A stretch of 64,000 nt of DNA, from positions 186,001 through 250,000 of the forward strand of contig CAWHEF010000001.1 of NCBI GenBank assembly GCA_963828385.1. The letters are read 5' to 3'. The number at the start of each line of letters is the position of its first letter. Within the stretch, counting starts at the first letter, position 1. The notes beneath the pieces are model-generated. The model saw only the letters and a list, made by a program, of their open reading frames with translations, ran no database searches and was not told the origin of the DNA. Source of the stretch: Bog-756 sp963828385. Its GTDB lineage: Bacteria > Actinomycetota > Acidimicrobiia > Acidimicrobiales > RAAP-2. Shown in pieces: positions 17,869 to 25,743 of this stretch. The translations under genes and the position numbers were made by a program.

Positions 17869-19029
17869 CTATGGCCGGGGGAGGGTCGAGGCGAACCCGG
17901 ACTCGCCGGCGAACGAGGCGGTGATCCGGGCGTTGGCTGCAGCCGGCACGTGACGCCCGACGGCGTTCCTGGCCGCGACGAGCGGCGGCGACCTGAGCGT
18001 GGCGATCCGACCGAGCCGGCGCGAGCCACGGACGATCCTTCGCACACGGTCCAGGCGCAGCGTCTCGTAACGGGCCAGGGCGGCGAGCGGATCGGGAACG
18101 CGGCAGAGGCAGGCGGCCACCACGACGGCGTCTTCGATCCCCTGACACGCTCCCTGACCGAGGTCGGGCATCATCGGGTGGGCAGCGTCACCGAGGAGGG
18201 CCAGGCGGCCGGCGGCGAGGTGCCGCGGAACGGCGTCGTAGAGGTCGGCGGTCACATGGCGATCCTCGCCGGTCATCTCGATCAGCCGCGTGATCGGGTG
18301 GTGCCAGTCGGCGAAGACGGAGGCGAGGAAGGCCCTGGCGTCGGTCATGGCTGCGTTCGCACCGGCAGGAAGGCGCACGTCGGCGGCCCAGTAGGCGGCC
18401 CCGTCACGCATCGGGGTCATGATGAACTGGCTGCCGCCGCCGATCGTCAGGGCTGTCTCTCCGACCAGGTCGCCGGCGTCCTCCACGACGGCTCGCCAGG
18501 ATGTCCTACCGGCGTAGGCGAGCGGTGGGTTGCCGACCAGGGGACGGCCGACCGATTGGATCCCGTCACAGGCCAGGGCGACGTTCGCCCGGATGGTCCC
18601 GCCGCCCACAAGCGTCACGGCCATCGAATCGCCGGCATCGGTGATGAGCTCGGCGCTCGTCTTGAGCCTGATGGGAAGATGGGCGGCCGCATCGAGCAGA
18701 AGCTGTTGCAGATCCGACCTCCGCACGACGATCGCCTTCATTTCGGGCTCTCGACCGAGACGCGACTGGTCGACCACCATGATCCGCCTGCCCGACGGAT
18801 CCCGGACGGCCGCTCGGGATGCCGGCATCCCGATCGCCATCACCCGTGTACGAAGCCCGACCTGATCGAGGGCGGCGAGCGCGTTCGGCCAGAGGGAGAG
18901 GACCGTGCCGCCCTGGGTCAGGGCCGTGGCCCGCTCGACGACCTGGACGTCGACACCGGCCCGGTCGAGGGCGATGGCGGCTGTCAGCCCGGCGATGCCG
19001 CCGCCGACTATCACGACCCCGGTGTCCAC
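17869..19029 (-). CDS. FAD-dependent monooxygenase
   Basis: 386 residues of the para-hydroxybenzoate-hydroxylase-type flavoprotein family. VVIVGGGIAGLTAAIAL near residues 5-21 is the FAD GxGxxG motif, VALACDGIQSVGR stands where the DG motif occurs, and LALLGDAAHPMMPDLGQGACQ near residue 285 is the second FAD motif. Substrate unknown; an aromatic or terpenoid ring is typical. GTG 19029 is chosen because the flavin motif begins five residues later; it lies 22 bases after the stop of an SDR gene, suggesting a two- or three-gene operon. Confidence 0.85.
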   Translation of the reverse strand: MDTGVVIVGGGIAGLTAAIALDRAGVDVQVVERATALTQGGTVLSLWPNALAALDQVGLRTRVMAIGMPASRAAVRDPSGRRIMVVDQSRLGREPEMKAIVVRRSDLQQLLLDAAAHLPIRLKTSAELITDAGDSMAVTLVGGGTIRANVALACDGIQSVGRPLVGNPPLAYAGRTSWRAVVEDAGDLVGETALTIGGGSQFIMTPMRDGAAYWAADVRLPAGANAAMTDARAFLASVFADWHHPITRLIEMTGEDRHVTADLYDAVPRHLAAGRLALLGDAAHPMMPDLGQGACQGIEDAVVVAACLCRVPDPLAALARYETLRLDRVRRIVRGSRRLGRIATLRSPPLVAARNAVGRHVPAAANARITASFAGESGFASTLPRP

Positions 19030-19051
19030 CTGCCGGCCCGGAAGCGTCGAA

Positions 19052-19915
19052 CTACCCCGCCTTCTCGGCGAGCAGGTCCTCGGTGGTCTTCCAGAGCCGA
19101 CCGGCCAACTCCTCGTCATAGGACGCTTTGCTCGAGCGCACGGCCTGGTCACCCTTCAGATAGGTGCCGGTCGTCCCATCGAGGGTCGGAGAGGTGGCCG
19201 CCCACACGACGTGGGCAGCGCCCTTTGCGACCGGGGCCATGAACGGCCACATCGCCACGCCGGCGATCTGGTATCCGACTGGCAGTGTCCGACCGAGACC
19301 CGTCCGGACGAAGCCGGGATCGACGCCGTGGACACCGACACCGGTTCCGGCGAGGCGGCGGGCGAGCTCGTAGGTGAAGAGGACGAGGGCGAGCTTCGAC
19401 GTGTTGTAGACCCGCTGTCCGCTGTAGCTCCGCTCGCTCTGGAGATCGTCGAAGTCGATGCGACCCCCCTTGTGGCCACTGGACACGACGTTGACCACGC
19501 GAGACGGGGCATTGGACTCGAGCAGGGGTGCCAGGCCCTTGGCGATCAGGAACGGTGCGGCGTAGTTGACGGCGAACGTCGTCTCGAGCCCGTCCTCGGT
19601 GACGTGCCGACGGCCCATGTCCACCCCGGCGTTGTTGACGAGCACATCGATGCGCCCGAAACGGTCGCGGACATCAGCGACCAACCGACGGACATCACCT
19701 ATCGACGAGAGGTCGGATTCGAACAGCTGTGCCCGTCCTGCTCCGGTCAGGCGGGCGAGCTCGGCGACGAGCTCCCTGCCGCGCCCTGCGTCCCGGGCCA
19801 CGACGGCGACGTCCGCCGCGGCCACGACCAGCTGTCGTGCGACCTCCCGCCCGATCCCCGATGTCGCACCGGTAACCAGGACGTGGCGGCCGGTGGCGTC
19901 AATCGCCGGACTCAT
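19052..19915 (-). CDS. SDR oxidoreductase, retinol-dehydrogenase-like
   Basis: 287 residues. VLVTGATSGIGREVA near residues 11-25 is the cofactor loop, DVLVNNAGVD the structural motif, VVNVVSSGH carries the catalytic Ser and YNTSKLA carries Tyr and Lys. The long region after the active site (GVDPGFVRTGLG, then a C-terminal extension) resembles the retinol dehydrogenase/WW-domain oxidoreductase-like SDR group. ATG 19915 (MSPAIDATG) is preferred to an ATG nine codons earlier because the fold starts there. Leads into the FAD monooxygenase. Confidence 0.85.
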   Translation of the reverse strand: MSPAIDATGRHVLVTGATSGIGREVARQLVVAAADVAVVARDAGRGRELVAELARLTGAGRAQLFESDLSSIGDVRRLVADVRDRFGRIDVLVNNAGVDMGRRHVTEDGLETTFAVNYAAPFLIAKGLAPLLESNAPSRVVNVVSSGHKGGRIDFDDLQSERSYSGQRVYNTSKLALVLFTYELARRLAGTGVGVHGVDPGFVRTGLGRTLPVGYQIAGVAMWPFMAPVAKGAAHVVWAATSPTLDGTTGTYLKGDQAVRSSKASYDEELAGRLWKTTEDLLAEKAG

Positions 19916-19990
19916 GGCATGAGTGTAGAGGCCGATCCTCACAACCGGCGGTGGAGGTACTGCCGAGCGGGGAAGGGGACCCCCGCCGGA

Positions 19991-20317
19991 TCAGCGGCCC
20001 ACCGCCCGCTGGAGCTGGGCCTTCGTCATCTTCGACCGACCCTTGATGTTGCGCTGCTGTGCCTCGCGGTAGAGCTGGTCGCGGGTCCGGCCGCCGGGTC
20101 CGGCATGCGAGCGGAGGCCGCCGCGGCGTTCCGACGAGATGTCTTCCACCGAGGTCCGGCTGGCCTCGTCCGCTTCGCCGGTGCGGGCGCGCTTCTTGTT
20201 GACCGTGCGAGCGGCGATCTCCCGGGCCACCCGTCCGGGTCGGCCGTGCGATTCCAGGCCTTCCTTGATGTGCTCGTACTGCCGTTCCCGCTTGGCGCTC
20301 CAGGACTGTTGGGGCAT
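19991..20317 (-). CDS. Small basic stress-type protein with Rho-N-like C-terminus
   Basis: 108 residues, strongly charged, no membrane segment. The first half (WSAKRERQYEHIKEG ... IAARTVNKKRARTGE) is a conserved pattern in actinobacterial proteins often labelled plasmid stabilisation protein. The C-terminus, QLYREAQQRNIKGRSKMTKA, looks like the short helical Rho_N/SAP-type nucleic-acid-binding motif. The same C-terminal motif recurs in the protein at 29967-30236. A SigB-type promoter lies about 75-100 bases upstream, so it is probably induced under stress. Biochemical role unknown. Confidence 0.75.
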   Translation of the reverse strand: MPQQSWSAKRERQYEHIKEGLESHGRPGRVAREIAARTVNKKRARTGEADEASRTSVEDISSERRGGLRSHAGPGGRTRDQLYREAQQRNIKGRSKMTKAQLQRAVGR

Positions 20318-20390
20318 CTCTCCCTCCCTGCGGTCGGTATGACAGCCTCGGCCGGGTCACGATCGAGCCGGTGAGACAGCGCCGCGTGGT

Positions 20391-20416
20391 CTACCCGCAG
20401 CGGGCTGTTCCCAAAC
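20391..20416 (-). promoter_or_regulatory. SigB-type promoter for the 19991-20317 gene
   Basis: Reading the minus strand: GTTT (20416-20413), 16 bases, GGGTAG (20396-20391). This matches the GTTT-N15/16-GGGTA form recognised by SigB/SigF-like sigma factors. The start codon lies 74 bases downstream. Confidence 0.65.
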
Positions 20417-20465
20417 GGTCGGCGAGCCGGCCACGCAGCACGTCGGGGCACCATCGATGGCGGGC

Positions 20466-21026
20466 TCAGGTCGAGCGTTCTCGCTCGCTTTCGATCGCGC
20501 TGTCGCCTTCCCGGTCGGGAAGGCCGCCGGCGACGACGCGGGAGATCGCCGGGCCGATGAGGATCACGATGGCGAGGCCGACGAGAAGCCCGTAGAGCGG
20601 GGGGCCTGGACGGGCGAGCCCCGTCGCCACGAGCAGGCTCGTCGCCCCGGCCGGCGCGTGGTGGGTGTCGATGAGCTCGAGGACGAAGAGGGTGAGGGCG
20701 ATGGCCATGATCACGGCCCCCACCCGCGACCAGCTCAGGTACCCCTTGTCGGCGATGCCACGGACGCTCCAGAGCCCGAACACGGCCAGCGACGCCAGTC
20801 CCGCCGCCGCTCCCACAGCATGGCCGGTCACGGCGTTGCGGATGGCGGTGGTCTCGCTGTGCGGATGAGCGGCGAAGAAGTAGATCGTCGGGCCGAGGGC
20901 GGCGGTGACGAGCGGCCAGCCGATGTAGTGGCTGCCGACGGCGACGACGGCGATGACCGCCCCGGCGATGAAGGCGAACTCGAGGCCGGAGCGGACCCGG
21001 GTCATCCGTGATTTCGGTGTGGACAT
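20466..21026 (-). CDS. HPP-family membrane protein
   Basis: 186 residues with five or so predicted membrane segments. ALGPTIYFFAAHPHSETTA and THHAPAGATSLLVATGL are the two conserved HPP-domain motifs. Family members have been linked to nitrite or other small-ion transport in plants and cyanobacteria; function here is unproven. The C-terminus is charged (REGDSAIESERERST). ATG 21026 is the start. The minus-strand upstream region has a weak SigB-like pair (GTTA ... GGTATG) that does not meet the consensus. Confidence 0.8.
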   Translation of the reverse strand: MSTPKSRMTRVRSGLEFAFIAGAVIAVVAVGSHYIGWPLVTAALGPTIYFFAAHPHSETTAIRNAVTGHAVGAAAGLASLAVFGLWSVRGIADKGYLSWSRVGAVIMAIALTLFVLELIDTHHAPAGATSLLVATGLARPGPPLYGLLVGLAIVILIGPAISRVVAGGLPDREGDSAIESERERST

Positions 21027-21338
21027 GCTGGGGTCATACCACCGAGCGTCGCCGGTAACCGGGACAAAGGATGGTCGGACACCGCTCTCCCACCGTCCGC
21101 CCCGCCTCTGGCCCGGGGTGCAGAAGGGTGGAGATGCGGCCGGCGGCCCCGGCGCAAGGCACCAGTTTTTGGCCGTCTACCTGGTCCTATGTGTCGGACC
21201 GAGGTTCGAACGTCAAACCGAGGTCGAGTCGGGTATTGACGGGTGGGACATTCGCTGGCCACTGTAGATGGCCTGCCCGTAGCTGGATATGTCGGGCCAG
21301 TGCCACCGCCGCGAGCGGAGCGGGGAACAGGAGTCGCA
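21027..21338. other. Divergent intergenic region between HPP and Ku genes
   Basis: 312 bases, no gene recognised. On the plus strand GGGTAT at 21231-21236 has only a partial partner (GTCA, 15 bases upstream, two of four matches to GTTT), so it is a weak candidate SigB promoter for ku about 100 bases before its start. No terminator is expected since both genes start here. The last bases hold GAACAGGAG, the ribosome site for ku. Confidence 0.4.
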
Positions 21339-22307
21339 ATGCCCCATACCATCTGGACCGGATCGATCAGCTTCGGTCTCGTCAACATCCCGGTCGGTTT
21401 GTACTCGGCCACGACCGACCACACGATCCACTTCCATCAGTTCCAGGCCGGCACCTCGGACCGCGTGCGGAACCACCGGGTCAACGAGCGGACCGGCAAT
21501 GAGGTGGCGTACAAGGAGATCGTGAAGGGATACGACCTCGGCGACGGGTCCTTCGTGATCGTCGAGCCGGGCGAGCTGGAGGAGATCGCGCCGAAACGCT
21601 CCTCCAACATCGAGATCACCGACTTCGTGGACCTGGCCGAGATCGACCCGATCCTGTTCCGCTCGGCGTACTACCTCGGCCCGAAGTCCCCGGAGGCGAA
21701 GAAAGCCTATGGGCTGCTGCACCGTGCCCTGGCCGAGACGGGCAAGGTCGGGGTCTCGTCGTTCGTGATGCGCGGCAAGGAGTACCTCTGCGTCGTCCGC
21801 GCCGATCGGGACGTCCTCGTCCTCGAGACCCTGTACTTCGCCGACGAGATACGCGATCCCAAGTACATCTTCGAGGGCGCGGACGAGCTCGAAGAGCCAA
21901 AGGAGCGCGAGCTGAAGATGGCGATCCAGCTGGTCGAATCGCTCGCCAGTCCGTGGAAGGTCGATGCGTACCGCGACACCTACCTCGAGCAGGTCGAGTC
22001 CCTGATCGAGCGGAAACGCAAGGGCGAATCGATCGTGAGCAACGAGGGGGAGTCGGACGCCGGTGTCGCACCGGTCATCGACCTCATGACCGCCCTGCAG
22101 GAGAGCGTCCAGGAGGTGAAGCGGGCCGGTGCGGCGAAGCGCGGCGACGGCGTCGCCGGCAAGAAGACCCCTTCGACGCGGCCTCCGAGGCCCAAAGCCG
22201 GGGGTGGCGACAAGCGGCCCTCCCGCTCGACTCGATCGGCTTCGGGGAAGGCTCCGACGGCGAAGGCGCCGGCGCGGAAGGCGCCGGCTCGCAAGAAGGC
22301 GTCCTGA
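21339..22307 (+). CDS. ku: Ku protein, DNA-end binding for NHEJ
   Basis: 322 residues. The start MPHTIWTGSISFGLVNIPVG and segments AYKEIVKGYDLGDGSFV, VDLAEIDPILF and AYGLLHRALAETGKVGV are diagnostic of bacterial Ku, the homodimeric ring that holds double-strand breaks and recruits LigD. The core ends near residue 265; a C-terminal tail rich in Lys, Ala and Pro (KAPTAKAPARKAPARKK) follows, like the basic tails that give Ku extra DNA affinity in some actinobacteria. LigD parts are encoded 2.5 kb away on the other strand. ATG 21339 follows AACAGGAG. Confidence 0.95.
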   Translation: MPHTIWTGSISFGLVNIPVGLYSATTDHTIHFHQFQAGTSDRVRNHRVNERTGNEVAYKEIVKGYDLGDGSFVIVEPGELEEIAPKRSSNIEITDFVDLAEIDPILFRSAYYLGPKSPEAKKAYGLLHRALAETGKVGVSSFVMRGKEYLCVVRADRDVLVLETLYFADEIRDPKYIFEGADELEEPKERELKMAIQLVESLASPWKVDAYRDTYLEQVESLIERKRKGESIVSNEGESDAGVAPVIDLMTALQESVQEVKRAGAAKRGDGVAGKKTPSTRPPRPKAGGGDKRPSRSTRSASGKAPTAKAPARKAPARKKAS

Positions 22308-22412
22308 CCCCCCATCGGTGAGACCTCTCCGGCGGATGCGGGGCGGGCGCGGCATGATAGTGGCGCTTCACCTTGACACTCCGATCTGCGGAACACACGG
22401 AAGAGGGAGCCG

Positions 22413-22763
22413 ATGGAGCAGGATTTTGACATCTCGGAACGGGTGGTAGACGGGAGGGCCGTCGTCTCGGTCTCCGGCGAGCTCGACATGGGTACGTCTC
22501 CTCTCCTACGCAAGTGTCTCGAAGCCCAGCTGGAGGCGGGAAGGTTCGACATCGTCGTCGATCTGCTCGCCGTGACCTTCCTCGATTCGACCGCCCTCGG
22601 CGTCCTCGTGGGCTCCGACAAGTCCTGCAGCGCCGCCGGTGGTGGGCTCCGCCTGGTGTTCGGCGAGTCGCGGGTCCTCAAGGTCTTCGAGATCACGGGA
22701 TTGAACAAGGCCTTCACCATCCTGCCCACCGTCGACCAGGCGCTGGAGCACCGGGCCTCATGA
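22413..22763 (+). CDS. rsbV: Anti-sigma factor antagonist (RsbV/SpoIIAA-like STAS protein)
   Basis: 116 residues, single STAS domain. VVSVSGELDMGTSPLL is the opening strand-helix and FLDSTALGVLVGSDKSC near residues 54-70 holds the conserved phosphorylatable Ser (DSTALG). In partner switching the unphosphorylated form binds the anti-sigma factor and frees the sigma factor. The ATG of the next gene overlaps its stop (ATGA at 22760), and the sigma factor follows, so this is the first gene of an rsbV-rsbW-sigB unit. ATG 22413 follows GGAAGAGGGAGCCG. Confidence 0.9.
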   Translation: MEQDFDISERVVDGRAVVSVSGELDMGTSPLLRKCLEAQLEAGRFDIVVDLLAVTFLDSTALGVLVGSDKSCSAAGGGLRLVFGESRVLKVFEITGLNKAFTILPTVDQALEHRAS

Positions 22764-23200
22764 CCTCCGCCATGACGAGGACATCCCGCCTGCAGAGCGT
22801 GGTCGAGCTGACGATCCCGGCTCGGGCTGACCTGATCGTGATGGCACGACTGGCGGTTGCAACGGTGGCCAACCGTTTGGGGTTCGACATCGGCGAGGTC
22901 GACGATCTGCGGCTGGCTGTCGACGAGCTCTGCCTGCTGGTGGCCCCCGGGGACGTCGACGGTCGGCTACGGCTCAGCTTCGGAGGCGACCACGGTCTCA
23001 TCGAGGTCGTCTGCGTGTTCGAACCGGAGATGACGACGGGGAACGAGGACGGTGACGCGACGGTCGATGCGGGGGGGGACCATCACGACGAGGCGTTGTC
23101 GGGACTGATCGTCGGTGCGCTCGTCGACGAGTACGAGGTGAGCTCCGGCGACGGGGGCGTTGCAGAGGGCTGGCTGAGGAAGCACAAGATGTCGTCCTAG
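22760..23200 (+). CDS. rsbW: Anti-sigma factor, RsbW-like histidine-kinase-type ATPase
   Basis: 146 residues of the GHKL ATPase type. DDLRLAVDELCLLV near residues 48-61 corresponds to the N box, although the usual Asn is replaced by Leu, a variation also seen in actinobacterial SigB/SigF anti-sigma factors. The later segment GLIVGALVDEYEVSSG aligns with the end of the ATPase fold. It should bind the sigma factor encoded immediately downstream and be countered by the upstream STAS protein. The centre has a low-complexity acidic stretch (GNEDGDATVDAGGDHHDE). It is translationally coupled to rsbV. Confidence 0.85.
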   Translation: MTSAMTRTSRLQSVVELTIPARADLIVMARLAVATVANRLGFDIGEVDDLRLAVDELCLLVAPGDVDGRLRLSFGGDHGLIEVVCVFEPEMTTGNEDGDATVDAGGDHHDEALSGLIVGALVDEYEVSSGDGGVAEGWLRKHKMSS

Positions 23201-23205
23201 GTGTG

Positions 23206-23958
23206 ATGGAACAGCGCCTTTCCGAGAGCGACGCCGACTCGACCCGCGAGAAATTCAGAGAGTACGCGGCAACCCGCGATCCCCGGCTGCGTGACGAGCT
23301 CGTCACCGCGCACCTGCGTCTTGCCCACCATCTGGCTCGCCGGTTCGCCAATCGGGGTGAGTCGTACGAAGACCTCGTGCAGGTGGCGTCGGTCGGGATC
23401 ATCAAGTCAGTCGACCGCTTCGATCCGGCCCGCGGAGTCGAGTTCAGCACCTTCGCCACGCGCACCGTTCTCGGCGAGCTCAAACGGCACTTCCGGGACA
23501 CGGGATGGGCGGTCAGGGCACCCCGAAGGATCCAGGAGCTCTACCTCGAGCTCGGCCATGCGATCGACGGGTTGTCCCAGAAGCTCGGACGTTCACCCAC
23601 CGTGTTCGAGCTGTCTGAGGCGACCGGGGTCCCCGAGGAGAAGGTGCTGGAGGCTCTCGAAGCGGGCAACGGCTATCGGGCCTTCTCGATAGACGCTCCG
23701 GACGGCCACGAGGAGACCCTCGCCAACCGGTTGGGCGGTGTCGACAAGCGCCTCCGAAGCGTGGACAACAGCCTGGTCCTGCGCCAGGCCCTGGAGCGCC
23801 TTCCCGATCGCGAACGGACGATCCTCCAACTTCGGTTCGTCGACGGCTGGACGCAGTCGGACATCGCGGCCCGCATCGGCGTCAGCCAGATGCAGGTCTC
23901 ACGGCTGCTCTCCCGAACGCTGACCCGGCTCCGCGACCTGTTCCCCGCCGAGCCCTGA
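23206..23958 (+). CDS. sigB: RNA polymerase sigma factor, SigB/SigF type
   Basis: 250 residues. Region 2 reads LAHHLARRFANRGESYEDLVQ with VDRFDPARGVEFSTFA, region 3 is QKLGRSPTVFELSEATG, and region 4 is LPDRERTILQLRFVDGWTQ followed by the helix-turn-helix SDIAARIGVSQMQVSRLLS. Region 1 is absent, as expected for group 3 sigma factors of the SigB/SigF/SpoIIAC class. It is the last gene of the rsbV-rsbW-sigB cassette; either GTG 23203 or ATG 23206 can serve as start. Eight promoters of the matching type lie within 26 kb. None was found in front of this cassette itself. Confidence 0.92.
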   Translation: MEQRLSESDADSTREKFREYAATRDPRLRDELVTAHLRLAHHLARRFANRGESYEDLVQVASVGIIKSVDRFDPARGVEFSTFATRTVLGELKRHFRDTGWAVRAPRRIQELYLELGHAIDGLSQKLGRSPTVFELSEATGVPEEKVLEALEAGNGYRAFSIDAPDGHEETLANRLGGVDKRLRSVDNSLVLRQALERLPDRERTILQLRFVDGWTQSDIAARIGVSQMQVSRLLSRTLTRLRDLFPAEP

Positions 23959-24003
23959 GCCTCTCCAGTGACCGCCCCGTCGCCTCACCGATAGCCTGAC
24001 CCG

Positions 24004-24783
24004 GTGTCTCCGGGCAGCCAGGCCGTGGCCCATCTGTTGGCGACCAGCTCTCTGAACGGCGAGGGTTGGCGTCAGATCGCCGAGCTCGCCCTGGCGTTGG
24101 CACTCTCCTCGTTGATCGGGCTCGAACGCGAGTTCCGGCAGAAGAACGCCGGCCTCCGGACCCACACGTTGGTGGGCGTCGGCGCTGCGCTGTTCATGCT
24201 GATCAGCAAGTACGGGTTCACCGATGTGCTCGAGCCGGGCCGCGTGGTCCTCGACCCGTCCCGGGTGGCGGCTCAGATCGTGACCGGCATCGGGTTCCTC
24301 GGCGCCGGCCTCATCTTCGTGCGTCGGGACTCGGTACGCGGGCTCACCACGGCGGCATCCATCTGGCTCACCGCCGCCGTCGGCGCCGGCGCAGGCGCCG
24401 GGTTGCCGGTGCTCGCCGTGATCACGACCGCCATCTACTTCGTGGTGGCCACGGCCTACACCCAGCTCGTCCGGCGCCTCCCTCATTCGCCTACCGCGGT
24501 CTCGATGCTCAGGGTGCGGTATCCCGACGGCCGGGGCATCCTGCGCCAACTGCTCGAGGTGGCGACGTCGGCCGGCTTCACCATCGACGAGGTCTCGACC
24601 GAGACCTACGACCGGGGGCGGACGAGGGAGGGGCGATCGGAGGAAGGAGAGGGCCAGGGCCGGATGGTCGAGGTGGCCTTGAGCGTTCACGGCAAGGGAT
24701 CGGTGAACGACCTGGCGGCATCGCTTTCCGAGCTCGATGAGGTCGACGCCGTGCTCGTCGACGATGCCAATGTCGTCGAATAG
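24004..24783 (+). CDS. MgtC/SapB-family membrane protein
   Basis: 259 residues. The N-terminal half has several membrane segments with the family motifs SLIGLEREFRQKNAGLRTH and GIGFLGAGLIF plus RGLTTAASIWLTAAVGAG. The C-terminal third (ILRQLLEVATSAGFTIDEVS and onward) is a soluble ACT-like domain with a charged insertion. MgtC proteins help cells cope with low magnesium, acid and membrane-energy stress. GTG 24004 is the start; it follows the sigma factor by 45 bases on the same strand, so read-through transcription is possible. Confidence 0.85.
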   Translation: MSPGSQAVAHLLATSSLNGEGWRQIAELALALALSSLIGLEREFRQKNAGLRTHTLVGVGAALFMLISKYGFTDVLEPGRVVLDPSRVAAQIVTGIGFLGAGLIFVRRDSVRGLTTAASIWLTAAVGAGAGAGLPVLAVITTAIYFVVATAYTQLVRRLPHSPTAVSMLRVRYPDGRGILRQLLEVATSAGFTIDEVSTETYDRGRTREGRSEEGEGQGRMVEVALSVHGKGSVNDLAASLSELDEVDAVLVDDANVVE

Positions 24784-24840
24784 GACGCGCGACTTTCGAC
24801 CCGGGACCATGGGCCGTGATGACGACGGCAGTTCCCGCCC

Positions 24841-25737
24841 CTACACCTCGCTGAACAGGTCGCCGTGGCGCTCGACGCGGTCGAGCACGTCGTCGGCGGT
24901 GAAGACGAGGTCCGCCGGTCTCCCTGACCGGGCGCATCCGTCGACCTCCGCCCAGGTGACGGGCGTCGAGACCGTCGGCTCGTCCCGGGCCCTCAACGAG
25001 TAGGCGGCGACCGTGGTCTTCGCCGGGTGGTTCTGGCTCCAGTCGATGAGGACCCGGTCCTTCCTCAATGCCTTGCGCATGTTGGAGACCACGAGGTCGG
25101 AGAGTTCGTGCTCGAGTTGGACGGCGATGGAATGGGCGCGGTCGCGGACGGTGTCCCAGGTCGGCCTGCCCCCCAGGGGGACGTAGAGCTGGAGGCCCTT
25201 GGACCCGCTCGTCTTGGGCCAGCAGGAGGATCGGCCGGATTTGACCACCTCGGCCACATGTGCGGCCACCCGACAACATTCGACGATCGATGTCCCGTCG
25301 CCGGGATCGAGATCGAAGACCATGTGATCGGGACGGGCGGGAAGCGTTCTCCTCCTACCGACGTGCCACAGCGGGACATGGAACTCGATGGCGGCCAGGT
25401 TCGCCGCCCACGCCAGGGACGGTCGATCGTCGAGGACGGGGTACACCACCTGATCACCCTCTGACGTCGACGGCACGGCCCTGCGGTCGATCCACTCCGG
25501 GGCGTGATCGGGGATGTGCTTCTCGAAGAAGAACTTGTGGTCCACGCCGTTCGGATAGCGCTTCATCGTCAGGGGACGGTCCCGGACGTGCGGCAGCATG
25601 ACCTCGGCGATGCGGACGTAGTAGTCGATGACCTGCCGCTTGGTGAACCCACTCCCGGGGTAGAGCACCTTGTCCAAGTTGGAGACGGTCAGCTGCCGAT
25701 CGTCGATGGTCGTCCGCACCGACTTGCTCGGGCTCAT
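24841..25737 (-). CDS. ligD: LigD polymerase domain, stand-alone NHEJ primase-polymerase
   Basis: 298 residues of the archaeo-eukaryotic primase type found in LigD. NLDKVLYPGSGFTKRQVIDY opens the domain, then MKRYPNGVDHKFFFEKH and the metal-binding VFDLDPGDGT near residues 140-150; KTSGSKGLQLYVPL is the later motif. It fills gaps at broken ends, preferring ribonucleotides in studied homologues. Here it is a separate gene, six bases downstream of the ligase gene on the same strand, rather than fused as in many LigD proteins. Confidence 0.9.
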   Translation of the reverse strand: MSPSKSVRTTIDDRQLTVSNLDKVLYPGSGFTKRQVIDYYVRIAEVMLPHVRDRPLTMKRYPNGVDHKFFFEKHIPDHAPEWIDRRAVPSTSEGDQVVYPVLDDRPSLAWAANLAAIEFHVPLWHVGRRRTLPARPDHMVFDLDPGDGTSIVECCRVAAHVAEVVKSGRSSCWPKTSGSKGLQLYVPLGGRPTWDTVRDRAHSIAVQLEHELSDLVVSNMRKALRKDRVLIDWSQNHPAKTTVAAYSLRARDEPTVSTPVTWAEVDGCARSGRPADLVFTADDVLDRVERHGDLFSEV

Positions 25738-25743
25738 GACATC